Assembly (NCBI GenBank): GCA_024734555.1
Contig: JANPWX010000056.1
Location: 155,616 to 219,615, forward strand
Direction: 5' to 3'
Length of the DNA: 64,000 bases
DNA from: Trochalopteron elliotii
Lineage: Eukaryota; Chordata; Aves; Passeriformes; Leiothrichidae
Shown: positions 1 through 13,176 of the stretch, piece by piece
Position numbering within the stretch: position 1 is the stretch's first letter
How the letters are laid out: each line of letters begins with the position of its first letter
Made by a program: the position numbers and the translations under genes
Notes under the pieces: model-generated
The model's input: the letters and a program-made list of their open reading frames with translations, nothing else
Told to the model about the DNA's origin: nothing
The model's database searches: none

Positions 1-144
1 TGCTCTCTGGCTGCCAACAGCCTGGTTTTGCTGCCGAGGCCGCAGGCAGGAGCTCAAGCACATGAAGTAGCAGCGGGCAGCTCGTGTTTCCTTGGATTCT
101 TGCAATCCAGCCTCCGACCGTGGCTCTGTTCCTCTCTCTTGCAG
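1..144 (+). other. 3' end of an intron with splice acceptor
   Basis: This is the downstream end of an intron cut by the window edge. The acceptor is a pyrimidine-rich run at about 124-141 (CTCTGTTCCTCTCTCTTG) ending in CAG at 142-144, a strong match to the vertebrate 3' splice-site consensus. The frame stays open upstream to an ATG at 84, but that ATG is most simply intronic sequence that happens to be open. The donor and earlier exons lie to the left, outside the window. Confidence 0.6.
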
Positions 145-284
145 CCCTTCAAGCCCTGAGGGAATATGAGAGCCCCTCCTCCATCATTCAGTTCATCCAG
201 CTGAAGTTCCAGAGAAGATTTGCCGAACTTCGTCTGCTGGATCAGAAGACCTGGTGTCGTTCAGCAACCTTCAGTTCCCATTGA
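145..284 (+). CDS. Terminal coding exon of an unidentified plus-strand gene (partial)
   Basis: The stretch begins directly after a strong splice acceptor. Two of the three frames close within about 20 bases; the third stays open for 46 codons and ends in TGA at 282-284. The exon starts in phase, with its first two bases completing a codon split by the intron. The tail reads LQALREYESPSSIIQ, then a basic, amphipathic stretch QFIQLKFQRRFAELRLLDQ, then KTWCRSATFSSH and stop. It looks like an ordinary soluble C-terminus, with a charged helix-forming segment and no membrane span. I do not recognise the family and propose no function. Local GC is higher than in the following tens of kilobases, as expected for coding DNA. 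The alternative is a chance open frame after a decoy acceptor. The splice-site quality and biased codon content make a real exon more likely. Confidence 0.5.
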
Positions 285-1100
285 AGATGGGACCGCCTGC
301 AGAGCGGAGGGGACCAGCCCGAGCTCCAGGCAGAGCTGTTGCTGGTCACAGCTGAGCCTGTGGGGAGCTCCTGCCCTCCTCCCTCCCTGTTGGCTGGGGA
401 GACAGCTTCTCCTGCCTCCCACTGGGGGCTCCTGGGTTGGAACCTTCATAGAGAAGCAAGCCCCTTTCCTCCAGGGCAATCCCCCAAGTTTGTACATTTC
501 CCAGGGAATGCCAGCACACACTTGAGAAACCCTGGCAAGGCTGAATTACATCAGCCTCCTTTATTCCTTGACTTGCCTTAAAACAATATTCCTGCTTTTT
601 CTGCCAAACCTGTCATACCTGCAGAGAGTTATCCACGAAGAAGTGTAAAATTCTCTCTTTCTTCTTTCAATTCCATGGTTCCAGTATAATCTTTCAAAAA
701 CTTCTACAGTTTGAAATCCTAAGCATTGCCCATCTGCTATCTGATTGATTGGTGTGTTCCTGGGAATGCATGAAAGAAGAGGCAGTCCTTGGGCAGGGAT
801 GGTGTTGGTGTTTGTTGACTAGAATTAATAGCTCAAGGCTGGTGCTGGTGGTGAAGTGATCTGCAGTACCAGATAATGATCCTTAGTATGCTACTGGTTT
901 ACTATATGAACATCACATTACACAATGTTTATGGGTTTCAAGAATTACATAAACAACGTTCGTAGAGTGTTAGAACAGATTGTGATTTCCCCAAGGCACC
1001 TGTGTGAGGTTTCTAAGCAGAATTTTACGTTACCTTCTGTACCCTTGAGATTGTTTTCAGATGATTTGCAATAAGTAATAAATTGGCTGGGAATGCTGTG
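285..1100 (+). other. Probable 3' UTR of the gene ending at 284
   Basis: Sequence after the TGA has no sustained open frame. It is GC-moderate up to about 540 and then becomes AT-rich. The first canonical polyadenylation hexamer downstream of the stop is AATAAA at 1077-1082, which would give a 3' UTR of about 800 bases. The next is near 1935, so a longer 3' UTR is possible. The extent is inferred; there is no transcript evidence here. Confidence 0.35.
1077..1082 (+). terminator. Candidate polyadenylation signal AATAAA
   Basis: This is the first canonical AATAAA after the stop codon at 284. The following 30 bases include TG-rich sequence (TTGGCTGGGAATGCTGTG) that could act as the downstream element. 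The hexamer is common by chance in AT-rich DNA, so it is only a candidate. Confidence 0.35.
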
Positions 1101-4100
1101 AAGTCTCTTGGTAAACACTTTGGTCTGTAAAAATTTGGGAATCCATGATTTGCCTTTAGGGCAAGCGTTGATACTGGGATCTTTCTGTCTCTCTGTTTTT
1201 ATGTCACCTTTACAAATATAACTAAATCCCATCTCTTAAAAGCCTTTACTATGGAAAACACACCAATGGAAATAGAGCTTTATTATTTGTGGCTTATTTA
1301 TAGATTCATTAAAAATATTTAAATGGAAACCTAAAGATAGTAAATATATTTATCTCCAAGAAAGAGCAGAACCTCCTGGGGATACAGCAGTTCCATGAAA
1401 CAAATGTGTGGTCAGCTTCTTCCATGCTAAAATTAACAGGAATTAAATCAACAGCTTTAGAGTGTTTAAGATGCACCCTGTCTGCCAATGCTGAGCCGCT
1501 GAATTAAATGTATTGCTGAGACTGCCTTGTCCAGTCTGTCTATATACTATGCTAATTATAAAATAACAACCTGGATTTTCAAGGGAACATCAGTGTGACC
1601 CTTTAACTGTGGTCACAGCTTTAAGTAGGTAAATATCGTTGACATTCATAAAGGGGATCTCTACAGTGTTTTTTAGAGACAGCTCTGGCCCCAGAGCAGG
1701 GGCTGGGAGACCTGTGCTCCTCTGGGGCCTCTTCAGCTGACCTGAAGGTTGATCTCAGTGACTTCTCTACTTTCTAAACACAGTTTTCATCTATGTTTTT
1801 TGGGACTGTCAATACTACAGAGTTTGTGCAGAGCTGAAGGTTGTTTATGATAACCATAAATTTTGAGAAAAACGGATTTTGTCATTTCTGTTAAAGCTGA
1901 TTAGAAATGTTTTGACAGAATAGGTTTGATTGGAAAATAAAATTAGTCTGGTCAGATTAATTAAATTCAAAATTAGCTGAATACAGTAAAAATAAGCAGT
2001 TGGTCTCATTTTGACCAAAGCTAAACAAAAAATACAAATTCCCAGGAGACTGGAAGCTGTGTTTCCAAAATCCACTGATGGGTCATGTCTAGAAGGTCTC
2101 ACAAATCCATTTAAGCTCTCTGCAGGCTGTGTCTGCTTTAAAAATTAGGATAAATCAGCCTTACTACCAATCAAGTGCATACAGTTGGCTAGCCAACAAC
2201 AATGGAAGAGAAAACAAAATGACCCATCCACAATCACCTCACAGTTTAGGAAAAAAAAAAAAAAAAGTCGGCCTATTTCAGTAGTAAGGTTTAGGAGGTG
2301 AATGTTCTGCCAGTGCACATATGATACTGAAATAATGGCATTAAAAGCAACAGTGCCTAAACCCTTGGCACACTTCTGTCAATACATCTCCACCAATTCA
2401 GAGCTTCTGGTGGCTGGGCTTGGCATTTTAATCTAGCCATTGTCAATTCCACTTCTGTTTTTATTAATCATACCAGTGATGTCTGAATAAGTAACTCCAG
2501 AGAAATTGGATTTAAGCGTTGGTATTAAAGCATAGAATGTACAAGTACAAAACTGACGAGCAGAAAGATATATATTGGTTCTTTTTAGGTAATACGTATT
2601 GCTGCATACACCTTCAAGGTATCTGTGAGCAATTTAAGTGTGTTTTCTGGCAGCTGTCACTGGTATCATCCATCAGGACAAGAGCCCTGGCCAGTGACAC
2701 TTTGCTGAGGTGCTGAAGGGTTATGGGTTTTAATTCTGAGCAGTTTTATATGACAGATAGTGGGATGGATGGATGAATGCCAGAAAAAAGGAACCATGAT
2801 AGAATTTGCACAATTATAAATAATTAGACCATTTTTCTTGTAAAAGCAGCAGCTGGACTGTTAGTGTAGTTACTGCACAGAATTCTTCCCAAGTTCAATG
2901 TACTATTTTACCACCTCTCCTCAAGCAAATCATATGGTTGTCACTGAGAGGGAATTCAGAGATTACAAACACTAGACTTCTGCTGGGATCTGACATGTGT
3001 TGGAACAACTTTTTTTTTCACTTCCTCTTGGCCTTCTTTTTTATTACATCCAGTGAAGCACCTTGATAATATGCTCAAGTAACCATACTTGTATCATCAG
3101 AAATATGCTCTGAGGGTGCAAGGAAGGGGACAACTACAATTATTCACCTGCAAACTTCCATAATTTTCTGAAGAAGGGAAAGAACAATTTTGGCAGATGT
3201 GGTAACATCCACCTCTGACACAGATATCTTCCCCTGTGCTAAATGCAGAGCTTAAGGTCCTTAATCTTTAGCTGCCTGACAATTTTTCCCCTTCTCTGGA
3301 TATTGTTCTTTGTCCTTTCATTCAGCTCTTTGGTTGCCAGGTTCAAAATCAAACAGATTTATTAAGGAATTTAATAAATAGGTCTTTGTTAACCAAATTT
3401 ACATTGACTTGATTACCAAAAACTCTAAACTCCATAGCAGATTAGGAAACATCCATGTGACCTAGTTGGTAGGCTGGAGGAAACAGTGGTGCTAACGACA
3501 TATGACTGCATGTGAGGGCATTTGAATTTACATCAGCATGTGAAAAAACCATCACCAAAAGAAAGAATGAATGAATGATACTGTGCTTCAGCAACTCCTC
3601 CCAGGCTCCATTTTCAAACCAGGGATGTTGGTGCTATTGCTGACCGTGCCCTGTGTGACCCCAAGAGGAATGTGGTTGTTTCCATAGCCAGGGAATGTTT
3701 CAGCTGGGTGGTGCAGACACAGATTGCACTTTCACCCAGAAAGGGGAGATTTTAACACACCTGGAGAGTTTCTGCAAGCACATCTCCAAAAAGAAATAAT
3801 TGAAGCCATCACTGGTCTGGTATCAGCTGGAGTACAGCGTGGATAGTAGCCTCAGGCTCGGTTTTCTCTACTTGGAACTTAAAACTAGAAAATTGCTGAG
3901 CTTCAGACTGTACCATCACCTAATGGTTTCCACTGCTCCAGCATGAGACAGTTTGGGGATTACTCATGGCTTTTGCTAGGGAATGCAGCACAGGGGACCC
4001 TCCTCTAGCACTCAGAAATCTAAGAAGTTTACAAGATTGTGTCACACGTGGATTTTATTTGAAGTCTGTACAAGGAGTTACATTTTGCTGCTGAAAATTT

Positions 4101-7100
4101 GTAAGACCATTTTTCCTACCCATGAGCCTTTGATAAGATATCAAGATAGAAATGTTACACTCTATGGCACTGTATTAAACATGCAGCTTTTTAGTTTAAT
4201 CCTAGAAGTCCTCACTAGAGAAAGATGCCTTGAATAAAAGGAAGTATTTCACCTTGAAAATAAAACAAACTGCTAAAAATAGTAGGGGGGAAAGGAGAAG
4301 GAACAGACCTAATGATTTCAGTTGTCCTGTTAAAGGAGGACTAATTTTTAGGAATTCTGAGAAAACAGCTACACACTGATTCTGAAAATCATAACCCACC
4401 ATGTAAATTTAGCTATTTCCTCATGAGTACTGGATGCAGAGTTTATTATAACGTTTTTTGCTGTTAACATAATAAGTGGAATTGTTGCTTGTTCAAAGCA
4501 ACATTTTTTTTTGCTTTGTTTCTGTCCTGAACTGAATTTAAATTATTGGCACTCTTATAAGGAAAGCTGTAAGAGAAATCGAATAAAACAAAAAGAAAGG
4601 CATTTTTAAAATAGGATGCTTGAGTCTTCCTTTGAAATCATGTCTATTTTAATAAAAAAATCAATGTGTGTTTAAAATACCCAATGTGCTGATTTATTCC
4701 ACACAGAAAATATGCTGTGGCATATTCTGAATTATTTTAAGTATATAAAAACTGGAATTTCTGTCAGGTTAGAAGCTGCATTTTCTGATTTTCATTCCGA
4801 GTTTAAATGGTAAAAATAGCAGGAAAGAAATTCTTTCTGTAGAACAGAAAATTCTATTTCAGATATCTCCAGTCTGTAGTTCTGCACAAATGAAGCTGAT
4901 GAAGCTGCCTCCCTTTAATACAGAGTGGCAAAATGGGTGTGCTTTTATAGGTTGGTTTGTTCCACTCTGTGCCCAAGGACTCAGTGTGACCTTTAGGCTG
5001 GCTTTTGGGATGGGGTGACAGCAGAAGGGAAAGGCGTGGTCTGTGTGGTTGCTGTGGAGGGAAGGGAGCAGTTTCTATCTGGTGAGCGTGCCCAGCACAG
5101 AAAGGCGTTGGGGCGTGTGAGGATATGAGAGCAGCAGAGGAAAGAGGAGGACCAGGAAGAAAAGTCTCAAGGTGGCAGGAGGAGGGAGCCTTTGCTTTGG
5201 GTTTCTGTGGCTATAAAACTCAGGAAGCTGCGGGGAGCTGCTGAACTAGAAAATAATACTGGAGGGATTAACTTACCTTTCAAGGACAGGAGCAAGAGGA
5301 GTGTTTTTCAGACCTTTTTAATGTATCTTTCCACTACATTTCCTATTTAATCTGACACCTTGTTATAGTTTATTATTTTACTGTTCTGATAAATACGTTT
5401 TGATATTCTTTGGCACATTTGCTTTAAAAAGTGGGAAAAAAAAGTGTGAACAGTTGGTGGTTGAGCAGGTGGCCAGAAAAAACTGTTTTTCCTGAGATGT
5501 GCTGAGTTCTTATCCTCATCACCCTCTGAGACATCGTGGCAAATAACAGTAGCACCAAGTAATACTCAAGCCACCCAAGCTAAAAAGTAGTAATGGCTAT
5601 CAAACTCTGAATTTGAACTTTTTACTCCTCAAACTCAGTAAATGAAGGTTTTTTCTGCATGAAACTGTTAAGTCCATTCAATCCAATCCTTCCTCTCTCC
5701 CAGCTGTCTTCCCTTTGTTCTGTCCTTTCTTTCTTCAACACTGTCCATACTGTGTGTGGTACGTTCCCATTCTTGCCTGCAGAATAAAAAACTTTGTCAT
5801 ACCAGGAACTCATTCTGAGCAACCCCAGAAAGAACCCTCAGAAAGAAAGGTGGCTTGATAAGAGCCCACCTCACCTTTGAGAACACCCTAAATGTGTGAT
5901 CATTCTTGGTAATAATGGTTTCAACATTCTTTCCTGTACCTCTGGAAATGGAGAAGGGGAAAAAAAATTTTTTTTTTTAAGATAGGACTCAAGCTAATCT
6001 ACTTGATTTATAGTAGCCTGAAAAGTCTGTACAAAGAAAGCAGGAAACTGGTAAACAAAAGAGACATCTCAAGGTTGTGCATTTATGGTTCACTTGTGCT
6101 GAGGTACATAGTTACAAGCGAGTGTAGAGCGGAATTTGCTCAGGTAATTTAGCCTGGCAGAGAAAACCACCTTCCTAAATAAACTATGCTTGGGGCTGGA
6201 TCTCAACATCTGTGACCTCTCCTATGTCCTTAGCACTTCCTTTAAAAATTCAGGATCCCCAGACTTCTCTGAGAATTTGTATCTAATTCCTGTGATGAGG
6301 CAGTGCCCTACATAAGAGCAGCTCTGCACCGCCGGCATTCAGAGGAACATCACAGAAGTGCACAAACCCTCTTAGTTTGTGCCACTGATATGACAGCAGT
6401 GGGAGGATCCCATTTGGCAGCAGAGAGGTCAGCAACGTGTTAGGTTTGTTATATTCTCTCCCCAGTTACTTAGAATCTCTCTCAGTCTGAAAAACAGAGT
6501 GCAGTTGTCAGAAACACGGTCTGTGCAATAAATGGCCACTGAGAGGATGACAGCTCTTCCCAGCAAAGTGACAGTATTGGGAGCAGCAGCAGCCATGGAG
6601 CCTGGACATCCCAACAATGCTATTTGATTAATAAATATATAGGCTAATTTATATCTCCTAGCCATTTTTTTTTCTGTGGGGTTTATTTTGCAACATTGTC
6701 ACCCAGTTACAGGAACTGAAAGAAATTATTTGAGAAGTGTCATGGAGTGTTAATATTTTTTGTATTATTTTTATGGTTGAATGGCTCAGAAGACAAACTG
6801 AGTCACTGAGTACCTTTTGATACTGATGTACCTTGAAGGGCTGTTTGCATCCATGACTTTTTCAGATGCTGTATCATTTTACTGATTGCCAAAAGTAAAA
6901 CCAGACAAAACACGGTCATCAAAAAATTCAACTGGCTGTTAAGAAGAAATTAAAGTCAATTATTGAACTGTAACATTAAATAAACGGATCTTTTCTGATC
7001 ATAAAAGGGATGTAAATAATTAGTCCATATCCTTCAGAGTTTTAGTGGGAGAGACTTCTTTTCGCAGATAAATTGGTTTTTGTCTAAATACATCCTAAAT

Positions 7101-9668
7101 CACAGGCACAAAATGACGTTCCGTTTACCGGCAGTTTCAGAACCACTCCCACTCGGGAAGGAGTAATTTGGGCCATTGGGGTTGTCTAACTTTCCCCAGC
7201 CACGGTCATGCTCACACAATGGTGTACAGTAACTCTGGGGTTTTCCTTCTTTTCTTCTGAAAGGAGACTAAGTTTCTTAGAGGAAGAAAAACCCCTTATC
7301 TCTCCTTTTCAAGGCACCAAGTAGCCCCTTGCTTTCTTTTTGTTCTCAGATGCTGATTATCTTCACTTTATTGCAAGAAACAATGACGAAATGCCACCCT
7401 TTTGTTTTCAGAAGTGAAAGGCAGGAGAGGGGAATTCAGCAACGGTGCCAGGAAAGCTCTGGCCCCCAGTGGCTCAGGATGCTCTTGGCTCAGCACCCCT
7501 TTTGACTAAGATAAGTTTTATGCTTTGTTAAGATGAATTTAAGGGCCATTTTTTAGCACCTTGTAATTTATCTATTACAGGTGCTTCCAAGCAGGTCCAT
7601 AAGTATATTTCTGGGGAATGAGAAGATTATTTCTGCAGGTTACCATAGGAAAGTGATTTCCAGGAGAAAATACTATTCTTTTTAAAAAGATTTATTCTTG
7701 GCCAGGCAGAAAAAAGAAGGTACTGTATGTCTCAGTGGCTGACTTTGGAAACCTCCTCCTTCTTCTGCTCTTGCCCTGCACAGTATCTATGTCAGCACTT
7801 GGTGTGCCTTCTCCACAGGTCCACGGGAGACAGACAGATGCAGTTAAACTTTTATAAACCAATTGGCAAAGGTTAAGAAGGCTAAGCCAGGCTTGCTGTT
7901 GCATCTTGGTCAAGAGTCTATTGCTTTTCCTATAGATCAGCTGCTATGAAAATAAATACCTGGGGTTTACAATGACTGAGATTATTTTTTTACTTATGCT
8001 TTTTAATTTTCCCTTGCTGTGGTCTTCACCAGCAGTGTTTGAAGCTCCTGATATGCAGCATTTACCTCATAGGAGAACCATCACTGTCCAGTGGGATGCT
8101 CTTATTACAGCCTTCCCAACCCCTCCTGGCATTTTACAGCTTGAATTCTGCTCATCCAGTCTGACCACAGATTTAAATAGGAACAGAAGTAATGAAATCA
8201 AGAGGCATCCTTACACTTGTGGCAGCCAGTCCATCCCTTAAAATGACAAGCTTTACCATATCAATTTTTCAGAGGGGTGTGGGATCAGAGCTTTTAACCT
8301 CTGGCATACAGATTCTGAAGACTAAGTTGGCTATGGACCACAAAGTTCACTAGAGCTGAATGGCAGCAAGCTTATACTTACTGCATGTACCTTCCCAGGA
8401 AAATAATTAAGAAGACTCAAATGAAAACAAAAATTGAAAACTGCTGGTGCAAGATAATATTTCCATGTTTGCTTAAGATCTGCTGATGTGACTGGAAACT
8501 TGCTGCACTTGGAGCCTTTTGTAATTAAACAAAAGTACAAAAATGTTGCTATTTTATCAACATTTCTATGCTTTCTCTCTTCCCCCAGCATTTTCTGAGT
8601 AAGAGTCTGCTACCCCATGGCATTTTTTTCTAGTGTTTTGTTCATAGGTGTCTCACACCATTGTAGACCCGTGTCCAGTCATCAAAAATGTTTTCAGAGC
8701 AGTGTTTATTGGTGACATTTGCCTGAAATACACTTCCCAGAGAGTTATCTGGGATCACCCCTGGATAGTGTGTGGCTCCTGAAGGAAGATCAGCTCCTTG
8801 CCTTCCAGCCCAGAGGACAGCACCATGTGCAGATGGATGGGCTGAGGAATAAGGCACAGCTGTGGTGCTCATGCCTGAGCTCCCTCTGAAGGAGCACTGT
8901 GCTCTCTCCCTGTGGATCCACCAGGTCTTGGGAAGCCTTCACCTTGCACAGCCTGCTTCTCTACTTGGGAAGGCAAGGACAGGGACTGGGAAGGTAACAA
9001 AATACAGCTACTCAACTCCTAAAGGTAATTAGAAAATTAAAATCGATATTGTAATTTTCAGAGAATAAGTGAAAGAGATGTTTCACTTCTTGCAGAGATG
9101 ACCACAGAGCTGTTATCTAGTGTGATGCACAGAAGACTCATGTCTTTAATTTAGACTTCATTTGCCTTCCAGGAAATGAGTGGGATTACAATTCTGTAAT
9201 TGTTGGTCAGCATGCAACTAAAGCTTCTGTGCTTCACCAGCCACTGAGCCTTGGTTGTTATTACAGCTTGTTATACTTCCATTCCTCTGGGAAATTTTCA
9301 CAGATCAATAAGTTGGTGTCATAAAAGCAGGATTCCCTGGACATCTGTAAGGATCTCTTCACAATCTGTGGAACCAGCTATATCACAGAGTTCAGTTCTG
9401 GAGAATTTCACTTCAGCTGTGCAGAGAATTTTCTGTCTTTGTACTAGAGCACTGCTAATTGTTTGTGCAGTTAATTAAACTATGGGTGAGGTATTCGGTT
9501 AAATATCCATGTGTAATGCACATATTGACTGTTTCAAGGTGAATACTTTTCTAAATCATGAGCTATTGAATGTTGACTCACTGTGGTCCATTTTCTCTAA
9601 TTGGCTTGAAGCTCCTCTCTATTGCCTGTTATGATGGAAGGTGTTTTTAGCCCCCACTAAAACATTAC
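1101..9668. other. Gene-free AT-rich DNA
   Basis: I see no exon, RNA gene or named repeat in this 8.5 kb. It contains an A16 run (2251-2266), three GGAT units near 2763-2774, a tandem 9-mer ATGAAGCTG (4890-4907), a purine-rich patch at about 5100-5190, an A8T11 junction (5960-5978) and a small CpG cluster with a TGACGT half-site at 7114-7210. Open frames here are all under about 100 codons and show no domain. Confidence 0.6.
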
Positions 9669-9748
9669 TGTCTCTAAATATGAACCTTAGTGGGTGTGTT
9701 GCTAAATATGGTTAGTAGTTGTGTCTCTAAATATGAACATTAGTGGGT
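9669..9748. repeat. Three-unit tandem repeat, period about 26-27 bp
   Basis: Units at 9669-9695 and 9722-9748 match at 26 of 27 positions; each begins TGTCTCTAAATATGAA and ends TTAGTGGGT. The unit between them (9696-9721) shares GCTAAATATG and TTAGTAG but is more diverged. The two outer copies resemble each other more than either resembles the middle one. That suggests the array has been partly homogenised, or that the middle unit decayed. Confidence 0.8.
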
Positions 9749-12700
9749 CTGTCCCTCTCATGAGCTCAAGGTGCTTCTTTCTTCCAAGACCCTGACCATG
9801 AAAGCAAAGAGTTTAGCAAGGGGTTTTTTTCTGTATGAAATGACAACCAAATTACACGTTTTTTGGTAAACCTCTGCAAGATTCCTCACTGTGTAGCAGT
9901 AGTCATGAGGTTCAATAAGTCATCCTGGCTTCATGGGATGTGATGAATGTGCAGTGATTCCTCAACACTTGCAGAACCTGTCATTCCATTCAAAGCCACC
10001 ATTCCAAGTCCTCTGCATATCATAACGTGCATTCAGAGGGATTGATGAGGAAAACTAGCTCTTAGGTGATGTATCCTAAGTCAACATAAGTTCAGAAAGA
10101 ATTATGTATTTGTAGAAACTAATTCAATTCTGTAGCTTAGCAAATCTCTTGATGCTCCAGGCTCTGGTTTGAGCTGCATATTTAAAACAAAGTCAGGGAA
10201 TTTTTTGGTCCATACTGGATTTCTGTATTTTTGTGTGAGTCTCTACATTGGTCAGCAGCAGGCACAGGATGATACATAGGACACACATTTTTAGCTGAAA
10301 CAACTCAAAAAGAGACCTTTAGCTTTAAGGGATTTTATCTGAAGTTGTAATAAGAGAAGTAGTGAGAGTCAAACCACAACAGCACTTCAAGAGAAAAAAT
10401 TCTAGAAAAAGTGATTCCACTTTATTTCAATGGGTTTTTTCTTCCACCAGTATGAACAAAAAAGTTTTCCTCTGTGGATTTAAGTGCCATTTAGAGCATT
10501 TAAAGCTATCTATTGAATGATAATCGCTGCATTCAAAATTCATGCTCCCTTCATCACACAATTAGCAATAAGATAGGGAAGAAAAGTGTTTGGAAAAGAA
10601 CGGACACTGCTGGGTACCACTCAACTGAGACAGAGTGTGGAGTGCAGGGGAAAGCAAAACATTCCCCATGGTTTCCCAGTGTCTATTTTAATAAGAAACT
10701 GAACTCCTGCTCTCCGGAAAGCAATGCTGCAGTTACACAGAGAGAAAAGAAGCACTCTCTGTGTCTCCCTTCCTTGTTTGTCCTAGAACTCAAAGTGCCA
10801 AAAAAGATTGTTTTGTATTACCTGTTGGTCAGAACATCTTTGGAGCAGTCATCAAATTCCAGAGTTAATTCTTAAAGGCAGAAATGGTAGAACTGCCCAG
10901 GCAAGAAAATAAAATTAAAAAAAAAAAAATCAATCCACAAAGTGCACTGCTTGTTAGGCAAAAAATTTAATTCCCTTCAGGCTATTCTAGGAGATGGGAA
11001 AAACTCTGCAGAGAATGAAAAGCAAATTCTCTTTCTTTGACTGCAGCAGGAGGGGAAGGTTACACCTTCACAGGCCTCATCTCCGTTTTTGCTTCTATAA
11101 AGAAAACCATCATTAGTGATATGAACTCCTGTTGTTTTTTAGCTGCTCTCAGAAGTTTGTTTGGACTTGGTAATCAAGTAGGGAGGTATGGAAATCACTA
11201 TGGAGAGATAACAGCTAATAAGCGAAGACAAAGATCAAAACAAACCCAGAAATGTACAATTTCTGACCGCAGTGATGAAAAGTTAAATTGTGTTTTTGTC
11301 ATAGTCTTTACTTATTAGCTGGTAGCTAATCCTACTCATTATTTTCCAGAGTGAATAACTGTAAAGTTTCATTTTATCTGTCAATGAACTAAACTTTTAA
11401 TTAACTTTCGTATTTGTTTTAAGTTAAGACTAATGACTCTCAAAGGAATTGCTTAAAATCCTTACACTTTTGAACAAAGGGACCAGCAAAAAAGCACTAA
11501 GCTTCCTTTGAAAACCAACCTTTCTATTAGAGAAGAAAATCAAAAAATAAGCAACTTGAAACTGGGAGATTCAGAGTATTAATATTCATCATGGAAACAA
11601 ACTATAAGAAAGTTTAAATGTGTGTTAAACCCAGAGGACTTTTGTTACTGGTTTCACACACATTGGCAAATTACACTAATGATTTCAGTGCTCTGCCTCT
11701 AACTGGAAGATAATTATTGGTGTTTAAATTAAGACTTTATCTGAACTCTGACACACTTTGTTTAATGTTACTTACTTGTTTTAGTACAGACAAATGATTG
11801 TTTGCAATGACTGTAACAGAACATCATGAATTTGTGCGAAATTCTATTTTATTCCTCCCCATCATAACCTATACCATATATGATGGCTGTCAGGATGGTT
11901 TACCAGGATCAGGACACTCTGGCTAGAAGAATAACAGGTGAGACAGACAGGTGGAAGGACCAGAAACAATAATAGGATATATAGTGGTATCACCTAAGTA
12001 AGTTTTGCATAAATATAATTTATTCCAGCTTTAATACCTAAACTAGTATTGCAGGAATAATTATGGCAGATGTCAATACAGAAATATTAAGTGAGAAAAG
12101 AGGGCTGCAGTAGAATTGAGAAGCAAAAATTTTACAAAAGTAGAAGATGTAGTTATAAATCCTCTGAGGTTTTGGGCAGTCTGCAGTAGGGTGAAATCAG
12201 AAATTTCTATTTGAAGGGTGAACTAACACCCTCTACTTTTCAGCTGCTCACAGAAGATCCTTTCTTTAGTCTGAGTCCTCATCATGGTGGTATGTTAACT
12301 GGCAGGGCATTAAAAACAGGATGTGGAAGCAAGCAAACACTGTGGCCTTGTAGCATGTGTCTGACAAAAGCTGGCTGCAGCTCAGTTAGGTTTTTTTTAA
12401 GCCCCGTACCAGGCTTTTTCCTTCTTTCTTTCTGGCTCTTCTGTTAGCATGTGTGCTTTCCTGCTCTGTTATTGACTTTGTTGCAAGCCCTCCTCCGAGC
12501 AGAATTGATTTATGATACACTTTGCAGCCATCCCGACAGCTTCCAGTGAAGTGACAAAGAAGTTCTGCTTCTGCACCCACCTGATCAATGAAACCCAAAG
12601 AAAGACTAGGCAAAACAGACCCCCCACATGGAGATACAGGGTGATGCCAAACATCAGGCACAGAAATCCACAAAAGTGACATGCAGTGGTTTTACTTATC

Positions 12701-13114
12701 ATATAATTTGCCTTTTTTTTTAAATTTGCTGGGTAAGATAAGATTCTTCCTGTTTAAGAGAGTAACAGAAAGACACATAAATAACCCCATAAATATGATT
12801 GGAAGTGGACTATAAGTTTAGCAAATAGGACAAAAATGCTGCAGAATGTTCATGTACCAGAATAAGAAATGCTTAGCTGTTTTCTCCATCTCCAGAACAA
12901 AATACATTTTACAGCTGAAATACTGGAGGTATTTAAATAGTTAACCAGGAATGGTTTGATGTTGCAAAGGGCTGAACAATGTCATTCTGATCCAACTATT
13001 TTCTGAAGTGTGTATTTAATTGGATTTTGAATCAACTCCAGTCCTTGGGTGAACCACATCATTGTCATCAATAAATGTTAGACTGAGGCTGAATGTCCTC
13101 TTGTGGCAGAATCT
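9749..13114. other. Gene-free AT-rich DNA
   Basis: There is no supportable gene. The stretch holds an A13 run at 10917-10929. A CpG-retaining segment at about 12480-12570 reads like conserved non-coding DNA but cannot be tested here. A 120-codon open frame at 10513-10875 has no recognisable domain and no splice or promoter context. Confidence 0.55.
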
Positions 13115-13160
13115 AGGCACAGAGAGGCTGAAAGGACTTTAGCAGGTCCTTGTCACCCAG
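13115..13160 (-). repeat. Possible MIR-type SINE fragment
   Basis: AGGCACAGAGAGGCT at 13115-13129 matches the reverse-strand core of MIR SINEs (AGGCACAGAGAGGTT) at 14 of 15 positions. It is followed about 20 bases on by TCCTTGTCACCCAG, resembling the MIR AAGGTCACACAG segment. The fragment is short and the match comes from recall of the family, so a chance resemblance is possible. Confidence 0.3.
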
Positions 13161-13176
13161 ATATCTACATGAGCAT

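Noticed and set aside
3342..3356. GGTTCAAAATC resembling a tRNA B box
   Set aside because: No A box or cloverleaf could be built around it.
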